DNA from: Cohnella rhizoplanae
GTDB taxonomy: Bacteria; Bacillota; Bacilli; Paenibacillales; Paenibacillaceae
DNA: 64,000 bases
Assembly (NCBI RefSeq): GCF_948329515.1
Contig: NZ_CAOJCN010000006.1
Location: forward strand, 1 to 64,000
Direction of reading: 5' to 3'
In this document: piece after piece, positions 57,971 to 64,000 of the stretch
Layout of the letters: each line of letters starts with the position of its first letter
Position numbering within the stretch: position 1 is the stretch's first letter
Program-made: the position numbers and the translations under genes
Notes under the pieces: model-generated
The model's input: the letters and a program-made list of their open reading frames with translations, nothing else
Databases searched by the model: none
Told to the model about the DNA's origin: nothing

Positions 57971-57992
57971 AGGCCAAGGAGAGGAGTCGACC

Positions 57993-60746
57993 ATGTTGGA
58001 GCATAAAAGAACCGCCCATATCATCTCGCACACCCACTGGGACCGCGAATGGTATCTACCCTATGAGAAGCATCACGTCCGGCTCATTCGTCTGATGGAT
58101 ACGCTGATGGACACCCTCGAACGCGACGGGGAGTACCGGAGCTTCTTCCTCGACGGCCAGACGATCATCCTGGAGGATTACCTGCAGGTGCGCCCCGAGC
58201 GGCGCGAGCGGCTGGAGAAGCTGATCAAGGAAGGCCGGATCCATATCGGGCCTTGGTACATTCTGCAGGACGCGTTCCTGACGAGCGGCGAGGCGAACCT
58301 CCGCAACCTGCTCATCGGCCATCGCGACGCGGCGCGGTACGGAACGATCTCGAAGGTCGGCTACTTCCCCGACACGTTCGGCAATATCGGGCAGGCGCCG
58401 CAGATCATGAAGCAGGCGGGCATCGACAACGCCATATTCGGACGCGGCGTTAAGCCGACGGGGTTCAATAATACGGTGGCCGATTCCGAGTATGAATCGT
58501 CGTTCTCCGAGCTGATCTGGGAGGGGCCTGACGGGTCGCGCGTGCTGGGCATCCTGTTCGCCAACTGGTACAGCAACGGCAACGAAGTGCCTGTCGACGC
58601 AGCCGAGGCGAAGGAATATTGGGACCGTAAGCTCGCGGACGCGGAGCGCTATGCGTCGACCGGTCAACTGCTCTACATGAACGGCTGCGACCATCAGCCG
58701 ATCCAGACCGATCTGCCCGAGGCGATCCGCGTCGCCCGCGGGCTGTACCCGGACACCGAATTCGTCCATTCGAGCTTCGAGAACTACCTGGCGTCGGTCA
58801 GGCAGTCGCTCGGCGACAACCTGTCCGTCGTCAAGGGCGAGCTGCGCAGCCAGCGCACCGACGGCTGGTCGACGCTCGTGAACACCGCCTCCGCGCGCGT
58901 GTACCTGAAGCAGATGAACCAGCTCGGCCAGGCCCTGCTCGAGCGCGTGGCGGAACCGCTGGCGGCCATCGCGCACGGCATCGGCGAGGCGTACCCGCAT
59001 CACCTGCTGACCTACGCGTGGAAGACGCTCATGCAGAACCATCCGCACGACAGCATCTGCGGCTGCAGCGTCGACGAGGTCCATCGCGAGATGGTGACCC
59101 GGTTCGAGAAAAGCAAGCATGTCGCCGAGGCGATCATCGACGACAGCAAGCGGGCCGCGGCGGATGCGGTCGATACGTCGGCGTTCGCCGGCTACGGCGC
59201 GGATGCGCTGCCGCTCGTGACGTTCAACACGACCGGCTGGCCGCGCACGGGCACGGTGGAGATCGAGCTCGACGTCGAGCGGATCTACTATCGCGACGGC
59301 GTCCCGCCCGAGGAGATGAAGCGCCGCATGAAGGCGCTGGACATCGGCGGACGGACGCTGGTGGATGTAGACGGGCAAGCCGTGAATTGCCAGGTGGAGG
59401 ATCTCGGCCTGCAGTTCGGCTACGACCTGCCGGACGACAAGTTCCGCCAGCCGTACTGGACGCGGCGCGTCAAGCTGACGTTCGAGGCTGCGGACGTGCC
59501 GGCGCTCGGATGGAAGGCATACGCCTGGGTGAAGGGCGCGGCTGTTGCGGCGAATGCGTCGCCTTCGCTTGTCGTCGGGGAACGCGTATTGGAAAATTCG
59601 CGCCTGCGCGTCGAGGTTGCTGACGACGGCACGCTGGCGGTGACGGACAAGCGGACCGGACGCGCCTATCGCGACCTGCTCGTCTACGAGGATACCGGCG
59701 ACATCGGCAACGAGTACATGTACCGGCAGCCCGAGGGCGAGGCGGCGCTGACGACTCGCGGCCTGGCGGCCGAGATTCGTATCGCGGAGGACGAGGCGCA
59801 TCGCGGCGCCATCGAGATCGTGCACCGCTGGGCCGTGCCGGCTTCTGCGGATGAGCTGTTCGAGGAGGAGAAGCGGGAAGCCGTCTACTTCCCGGACCGC
59901 AAGGCGCAGCGCGTGGCGGAGACGGTGCCGATGGAGATTCGCACCGTCGTCAGCCTGGAGCGGTCCGGCCGGGGCGTCGGCATCCGGACGACGATCGACA
60001 ACCGCGCCCGGGACCATCGCGTCCGCGCTCTGTTCCCGGCGGATCTGCAGGCGGACGCGCACCTGGCGGACGCGATCTTCGAGATCGCGCGCCGGGATAC
60101 GGAGCCGGCCGCGGAGTGGCGCAATCCGAGCAACGCCCAGCATCAGCAGGCGTTCGTCGACGTGTGCGACGGCCGGGCGTTCGGCCTGACGGTCGCGAAC
60201 CTCGGCCTGAACGAATACGAGGTGCTCCGCGACGGGCGGAACACGATCGCCGTCACGCTGCTCCGCTCGGTCGCCGAGCTGGGCGACTGGGGCGTCTTCC
60301 CGACGCCGGAGGCGCAGTGCCTGGGCGAGCATACGTCCGAGCTGCTGCTCATTCCGCACGGCGCCGACGGGGCGACGGACGGCGCGTATGCCGAGGCGTA
60401 TCAATTCCAGGCGCCTTGGACGCTGGCGCAGACCGGCGTGCACGCAGGCGCGCTGGCTGTCTCCGGTCAGCTGCTGAGCTGGCAAGGCGAGGGCGTCGCG
60501 TTCTCCTCCGCCGCGATCGGCGAGGAGAGCGGCGACCTGTTCGTCCGCTGGTTCAACATGCGGCCGGAAGCGGCCGAGCTGCGCGTGAGCGCGGCAGGCG
60601 CCGGCTTCTACGAGAGCGACGTACTGGAGCGTCGCGGGGCCGAAGCTGCCCCGGCAGCGGCAGGCGGCGCGCTCGTCCGCAAGCTGGGCGCGTGCGAGAT
60701 CTTCACGCTTGGCATTCGCGGCGCGGCCCCGTCGCCCGCGAAGTAG
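57993..60746 (+). CDS. Alpha-mannosidase, GH38 (MngB-like)
   Basis: A 917-residue GH38 enzyme beginning directly with the catalytic domain: ISHTHWDREWY (zinc ligands His15 and Asp17) and nucleophile Asp127 in YFPDTFGN. LYMNGCDHQP and NHPHDSICGCS are conserved in the MngB/YbgG group, which cleaves 2-O-mannosylglycerate or alpha-1,2/1,3-mannosides. No signal peptide. ATG behind AAGGAGAGG, 22 nt after the previous gene. It ends the cluster, which is closed by a terminator. Confidence 0.93.
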   Translation: MLEHKRTAHIISHTHWDREWYLPYEKHHVRLIRLMDTLMDTLERDGEYRSFFLDGQTIILEDYLQVRPERRERLEKLIKEGRIHIGPWYILQDAFLTSGEANLRNLLIGHRDAARYGTISKVGYFPDTFGNIGQAPQIMKQAGIDNAIFGRGVKPTGFNNTVADSEYESSFSELIWEGPDGSRVLGILFANWYSNGNEVPVDAAEAKEYWDRKLADAERYASTGQLLYMNGCDHQPIQTDLPEAIRVARGLYPDTEFVHSSFENYLASVRQSLGDNLSVVKGELRSQRTDGWSTLVNTASARVYLKQMNQLGQALLERVAEPLAAIAHGIGEAYPHHLLTYAWKTLMQNHPHDSICGCSVDEVHREMVTRFEKSKHVAEAIIDDSKRAAADAVDTSAFAGYGADALPLVTFNTTGWPRTGTVEIELDVERIYYRDGVPPEEMKRRMKALDIGGRTLVDVDGQAVNCQVEDLGLQFGYDLPDDKFRQPYWTRRVKLTFEAADVPALGWKAYAWVKGAAVAANASPSLVVGERVLENSRLRVEVADDGTLAVTDKRTGRAYRDLLVYEDTGDIGNEYMYRQPEGEAALTTRGLAAEIRIAEDEAHRGAIEIVHRWAVPASADELFEEEKREAVYFPDRKAQRVAETVPMEIRTVVSLERSGRGVGIRTTIDNRARDHRVRALFPADLQADAHLADAIFEIARRDTEPAAEWRNPSNAQHQQAFVDVCDGRAFGLTVANLGLNEYEVLRDGRNTIAVTLLRSVAELGDWGVFPTPEAQCLGEHTSELLLIPHGADGATDGAYAEAYQFQAPWTLAQTGVHAGALAVSGQLLSWQGEGVAFSSAAIGEESGDLFVRWFNMRPEAAELRVSAAGAGFYESDVLERRGAEAAPAAAGGALVRKLGACEIFTLGIRGAAPSPAK

Positions 60747-60820
60747 TCTCTGTAAGAGTACTTTAGGTCGCTCCGTCAGAGTTAATTTAGACCGTTAACC
60801 GAACGACCCCCTTATACGCA

Positions 60821-60866
60821 AACGGGATGAGCAGATGAACGACGCTGCTTCATCCCGTTTTTGCTT
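60821..60866 (+). terminator. Terminator of the mannoside-utilisation cluster
   Basis: AACGGGATGA (60821-60830) pairs with TCATCCCGTT (60850-60859), with an inner GCAG/CTGC, followed by five Ts. Confidence 0.92.
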
Positions 60867-61085
60867 TTCGGACGCCTCTGCGACATTGCAGCCCTCAGCT
60901 GCAGCATTTTATATACCGTTAACGTCATGAAATGGATTCGCAGGCGCAATCGAAGGGCGCGAAGTCCAAATGCCATATAAATTGAGCTAATATCGGAATC
61001 GTAAGCGTTCTCCTGGAATGCCTATAATAGGATTGAGCAAATAATCCCTATATGCGCGTCCGCGCAAATCCCCTATTGGAGGTAA
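60867..61085. other. Upstream region of the isomerase-like gene
   Basis: No gene is visible. A perfect TATAAT at 61023-61028 lies 64 bp before the start codon but without a good -35. A small dyad TGCAG/CTGCA sits near 60890-60905. Nothing else stands out. Confidence 0.45.
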
Positions 61086-61091
61086 ATGACG

Positions 61092-61862
61092 ATGAGCAAG
61101 CCGCAAGTGGGTATCCAGCTATACTCCGTACGCGACCGCAGCGAGAAGGACTTCCTCGGCACGATCCGCGAGATCGCCGATATCGGATACAAGAACGTCG
61201 AACTGGCAGGCAACTACGGCGTATCCGCCGCCGATCTGAAGAAGGCGCTGGCCGATGCCGGCCTTAACGCCAACTCGGCCCATGTCGGTCTGAACGTCCA
61301 GGAGCCGGACAAGTTCGAATCCGACCTGAACGAGAAGGTCGCCTACTACAAAGAACTCGGCGTCAAGCGCTTCGTCGTGCCTTGGTTCCCGCTGGCCGAC
61401 AATCCGTCCGTCGAAGACGTGAACAAATTCGCCGACACGCTGAAGCGCGCCTCCGCGATCGTACGCGCGGCCGGCATGGAGTTCGGCTACCACAACCACG
61501 CATTCGAGTTCAAGCCTGCCCAGGACGGCAAGCTGGTCATCGATCACCTGTCCGAGCAGCTGTCCGCCGAAGAGCTGACCTTCGAGTTCGACCTCGGCTG
61601 GGTGAAGGTCGCCGGTCAGGATCCTGCCGCCTACATCGAGAAGTATGCCGGCCGCCTGCCGCTCGTGCATGCCAAGGACTTCAAGGAAGACGGCACCGAC
61701 ACCGAGATCGGCAAGGGCTCCGTCGATTGGGATGCCGCGCTGGCAGCCGCCGAGAAGGCGGGCGTCGAGTACGTCATCATCGAGCAGGAACAGTACGACG
61801 TGAGCTCGCTCGAGAGCGCGAAGCTGAACTACGCCTGGTTCAAAGAGCGCGGCTGGTTCTAA
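61092..61862 (+). CDS. Sugar-phosphate isomerase/epimerase-like TIM barrel
   Basis: A ~256-residue AP-endonuclease-2-fold protein of the xylose-isomerase-like superfamily (IolE/YcjR type). Metal-site segments are GYHNHAFEF, FEFDLGWVKVAG, LVHAKDF and the C-terminal VIIEQEQ. Such proteins isomerise or epimerise free or phosphorylated sugars and inositols; the substrate here is unknown. The ATG at 61092 is used because GGAGG is 9 nt upstream; the ATG at 61086 is too close. Codon bias is strong, like the glycolytic genes, suggesting abundant product. Confidence 0.87.
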   Translation: MSKPQVGIQLYSVRDRSEKDFLGTIREIADIGYKNVELAGNYGVSAADLKKALADAGLNANSAHVGLNVQEPDKFESDLNEKVAYYKELGVKRFVVPWFPLADNPSVEDVNKFADTLKRASAIVRAAGMEFGYHNHAFEFKPAQDGKLVIDHLSEQLSAEELTFEFDLGWVKVAGQDPAAYIEKYAGRLPLVHAKDFKEDGTDTEIGKGSVDWDAALAAAEKAGVEYVIIEQEQYDVSSLESAKLNYAWFKERGWF

Positions 61863-61895
61863 GTTCAGTCCCGCCTACGCGAGCGTATAGGATCG

Positions 61896-61922
61896 AAGCC
61901 CGGCCGCCGGCCGGGCTTTTTT
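61896..61922 (+). terminator. Terminator after the isomerase-like gene
   Basis: Stem AGCCCGGC/GCCGGGCT with a short CGCCG loop and six Ts. Confidence 0.93.
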
Positions 61923-61951
61923 CGCATGCGCCGGAAGATCCGTCTTTATTC

Positions 61952-61990
61952 TTCACCGCGCGTTCATCCGGTCTTCATTGCATCTTCATG
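61952..61990 (+). promoter_or_regulatory. Four TTCAY direct repeats with 11-bp period (PhoP-box-like)
   Basis: TTCAC at 61952 and TTCAT at 61963, 61974 and 61985: four copies exactly 11 bp apart. They fit the first five positions of the Bacillus PhoP repeat TT(A/T/C)A(C/T)A with N5 spacers, and also the Streptomyces PHO-box spacing. The last repeat ends ~21 bp before a -10-like TAGAGT (62012-62017). A site for an OmpR-family activator is inferred. Confidence 0.62.
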
Positions 61991-62013
61991 CATATCCTAC
62001 CAGTCCAGGGATA

Positions 62014-62041
62014 GAGTAAGAGTAGCGATTCATTCTTACTC
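62014..62041 (+). promoter_or_regulatory. Inverted repeat in the catalase leader
   Basis: A perfect 8-bp inverted repeat GAGTAAGA (62014-62021) and TCTTACTC (62034-62041) with a 12-bp spacer, ending 17 bp before the catalase start. It may be an operator or a leader hairpin just before the ribosome binding site (GAGGTGG). It does not match the PerR box. Confidence 0.6.
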
Positions 62042-62058
62042 ATAGAGGTGGCCATTCG

Positions 62059-63669
62059 ATGACGAACAATCCGAATCAAGACCGGGCGCAAGGACAGGAG
62101 CAAGGCGCGCGGCAGGACATGACGCTGACCGATCGCCAGGGACATCCGATCACGGACAACCAGAACGTGCGCACGGTCGGGAGCAGGGGACCGACGACGC
62201 TGGAGAACTATCATTTTCTGGAGAAAATCACGCACTTCGACCGGGAACGCATACCGGAGCGGGTCGTGCACGCGCGCGGCGCGGGGGCGCACGGCTACTT
62301 CGAGGCATACGGCAAGGCCGGAGACGAGCCCGTCTCCAAATACACGCGGGCGAAGCTATTCCAGGAGGCGGGCAAGCGCACGCCGGTATTCGTCCGCTTC
62401 TCGACCGTCGTCCACGGCGGTCACTCGCCGGAGACGCTGCGCGACCCGCGCGGCTTCGCGGTCAAGTTCTATACCGAGGACGGCAACTGGGACCTCGTCG
62501 GCAACAACCTGAAGATCTTCTTCATCCGCGATCCGCTCAAGTTCCCGGACATGGTGCACGCCTTCAAGCCGGACCCGGTGACGAACGTCAACAATATGGA
62601 GCGGATGTTCGACTTCCTGTCGCTCACGCCGGAAGCTACCCACATGGTGACCTTCCTTTTCTCCCCGTGGGGCATCCCGGCTAACTATCGCCAGATGCAG
62701 GGCTCGGGCGTCAATACGTACAAGTGGGTCAATCAGGAAGGCGTCGGCGTGCTCGTGAAGTACCATTGGGAGCCGCTGAACCTGCCGATCCGCAACTTGA
62801 CGCAGGACGACGCGAACAAGATCGTCGGCATGAATTACAGCCATGCGACGCAGGACCTGTACGAAGCGATCGAGAAGGGCGAATACCCGGAGTGGGAGCT
62901 GCGCGTGCAGATTCTGAGCGACGACGAGCATCCCGAGCTCGACTTCGATCCGCTCGATCCGACCAAGCTGTGGCCGGACGACGTGGCGCCGATGCTGCCC
63001 GTGGGCAAGATGGTGCTCGACCGCAATCCGGCGAACTACTTCGCGGAGGTAGAGCAGGCGGCGTTCGGTACGGGCGTGCTCGTGGACGGCCTCGACTTCT
63101 CGGACGACAAGCTGCTGCAGGGGCGGACATTCTCTTATTCGGACACGCAGCGTCACCGCGTCGGGACGAACTACTTGCAGCTGCCGATCAACGCGCCCAA
63201 GACGCACACCGCGACGAACCAGCGGGACGGGCAGATGGCCTATAACGTCGACGCCGCCCCGGGCCAGAGCCCGCACGTCAACTACGAGCCGTCGTCGCTC
63301 GGGGGATTGAAGGAAGCGCGGAAGCCGGGCAAGGATCATGAACCGCAGTATAATGCGCGTCTCGTGCGCCAGAAGCTCGACCGGCCGAACGACTTCAAGC
63401 AGGCAGGCGACACGTATCGCGCATTCGAGGACTGGGAGCGCGACGAGCTGATCGCCAACCTGGTGGCTAATCTGAGCATCTGCAAGGCGGACATCCGGGA
63501 GCGGATGATCGGCTACTTCACGCAGGCGGACGCGGATTACGGCCGGCGCGTGTGCGAAGGGCTGGAGGCGAAGGGGATCGCGGGCGATCCTGCCCACACC
63601 GGCTCGGCTCGGGCGGACGCGGGCGTCGAGGAAGCCAAAAAGCTGGGCGGGGATACGGACGGGTATTGA
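62059..63669 (+). CDS. katA: Monofunctional haem catalase
   Basis: A 536-residue clade-3-like small-subunit catalase that splits hydrogen peroxide. The distal His is in [14 protein letters not shown], the distal Asn in [28 protein letters not shown] is the family signature, and the proximal haem-ligand Tyr is in [12 protein letters not shown]. The N terminus is an extended Gln/Asn-rich lead of ~20 residues. No signal peptide. The gene name is generic, as the paralogue type (KatA or KatX) cannot be told. Confidence 0.94.
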   Translation: MTNNPNQDRAQGQEQGARQDMTLTDRQGHPITDNQNVRTVGSRGPTTLENYHFLEKITHFDRERIPERVVHARGAGAHGYFEAYGKAGDEPVSKYTRAKLFQEAGKRTPVFVRFSTVVHGGHSPETLRDPRGFAVKFYTEDGNWDLVGNNLKIFFIRDPLKFPDMVHAFKPDPVTNVNNMERMFDFLSLTPEATHMVTFLFSPWGIPANYRQMQGSGVNTYKWVNQEGVGVLVKYHWEPLNLPIRNLTQDDANKIVGMNYSHATQDLYEAIEKGEYPEWELRVQILSDDEHPELDFDPLDPTKLWPDDVAPMLPVGKMVLDRNPANYFAEVEQAAFGTGVLVDGLDFSDDKLLQGRTFSYSDTQRHRVGTNYLQLPINAPKTHTATNQRDGQMAYNVDAAPGQSPHVNYEPSSLGGLKEARKPGKDHEPQYNARLVRQKLDRPNDFKQAGDTYRAFEDWERDELIANLVANLSICKADIRERMIGYFTQADADYGRRVCEGLEAKGIAGDPAHTGSARADAGVEEAKKLGGDTDGY

Positions 63670-63699
63670 GGATTCATGCGGTCTGATGCACAGGGAAGC

Positions 63700-63736
63700 A
63701 GTCCGGCAACCGGCTTCGGCCGGGGCCGGACTTTTT
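63700..63736 (+). terminator. Catalase terminator
   Basis: Stem AGTCCGGC (63700-63707) and GCCGGACT (63725-63732), with further pairing in the loop and five Ts. Confidence 0.92.
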
Positions 63737-63756
63737 GTCGCCCTCCAAACCCGTGG

Positions 63757-63786
63757 TTGCCACCTCCCGCGGGCTTGTGCTATTAT
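63757..63786 (+). promoter_or_regulatory. secG promoter
   Basis: TTGCCA (63757-63762), 18 bp, then TATTAT (63781-63786), 65 bp before the secG start. Confidence 0.65.
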
Positions 63787-63850
63787 GAAACTAACGTTTT
63801 GTGCCTATTGAACCGTTTTCAGTGTTCCGGCATTACGGGGGGTGGAAGCA

Positions 63851-64000
63851 GTGGAAATCGCTTTGAAAATTGTACTCGTCATTTTCTCGCTCGGACTGAT
63901 CGGCACGGTATTGTTGCAGCGCGGCAAGAGCGCGGGCCTGTCGGGCGCCATCTCCGGCGGCGCGGAGCATCTGTTCGGTAAGCAGAAGGCACGAGGACTG
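63851..64000 (+). CDS. secG: Preprotein translocase subunit SecG (partial, cut by window end)
   Basis: The first 50 codons of SecG, a small two-helix membrane subunit of the SecYEG channel. GTG start behind GGGGGGTGG. The first membrane helix ([20 protein letters not shown]) is followed by the diagnostic [20 protein letters not shown] segment. The second helix and stop lie beyond the window. Confidence 0.92.
   Translation, partial: MEIALKIVLVIFSLGLIGTVLLQRGKSAGLSGAISGGAEHLFGKQKARGL

Noticed and set aside
58056..60485. An 809-codon open frame on the - strand opposite the second GH38
   Set aside because: Shadow of the MngB-like gene. Composition is Arg/His/Val-biased and no ribosome binding site or family motif is present.
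62014..62041. PerR box before catalase
   Set aside because: The palindrome GAGTAAGA/TCTTACTC with a 12-bp spacer does not fit the AT-rich TTATAATNATTATAA consensus.

Overview
The window looks like a chromosomal stretch of a GC-rich, spore-forming member of the Paenibacillaceae; a Cohnella-like organism would fit. Reasons: high GC with many GTG and TTG starts behind strong GGAGG ribosome binding sites, a Bacillales gene order (hprK-lgt-ppaX-yvoF-hisZGDBHAFI; trxB-glcK-rapZ-yvcK-whiA-HPr; cggR-gap-pgk-tpiA-gpmI-eno), an Sda-like sporulation checkpoint gene, and CggR-, CtsR- and CcpA-type operators. The genus is an inference. I saw no phage, insertion sequence, CRISPR array or plasmid gene.

Layout. 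1-852: the 3' end of a 23S rRNA gene, then tRNA-Met, Val, Asp, Phe, Tyr and Lys and a terminator; no 5S gene is visible. 942-4277: a TagO/WecA-type glycosyl-phosphate transferase, a PucR/CdaR-type regulator and a MsmX/UgpC-type sugar-importer ATPase. 4363-10092: an SsuABC/TauABC-type importer with a divergent ATPase gene and two permeases, co-transcribed with an AprA-like flavoprotein and an AprB-like two-cluster ferredoxin. 10271-13530: hprK, lgt, ppaX and an acetyltransferase. 13824-22108: the complete histidine pathway followed by a divergent PRPP synthetase. 22381-30329: TPR protein, trxB, glucokinase, rapZ, yvcK, whiA, an HPr/Crh protein and a secreted SIMPL protein. 30462-32841: a TipA-like MerR regulator, sda, clpP and tRNA-Arg. 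33141-40548: cggR and the lower glycolytic operon. 40717-60746: a YesMN-type two-component system, a sugar importer without its own ATPase, and five glycoside hydrolases (GH3, GH38, GH125, a GH42/GH164-like enzyme, GH38). 61092-64000: a sugar-phosphate isomerase-like protein, a catalase and the start of secG.

How the parts fit. Much of the window concerns carbon control. HprK and the HPr-family protein make the Ser46-phosphorylated co-repressor that CcpA uses, and a near-consensus cre site lies just upstream of the sugar-importer operon. MsmX-type ATPases usually energise importers that lack one, so the ATPase at 3156 probably drives the importer at 44-48 kb. The hydrolases carry no signal peptides, so imported mannose-rich oligosaccharides are probably dismantled in the cytoplasm and fed through glucokinase and the CggR-controlled glycolytic genes.

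Least explained: (1) the flavoprotein-ferredoxin-ABC operon at 5-10 kb, whose substrate is unknown; (2) three intergenic arrays at 18.3, 39.0 and 53.2 kb whose sequences are unrelated but whose repeat period is 51 bp, each unit carrying a small dyad; (3) four 11-bp-spaced TTCAY repeats in front of the catalase gene.
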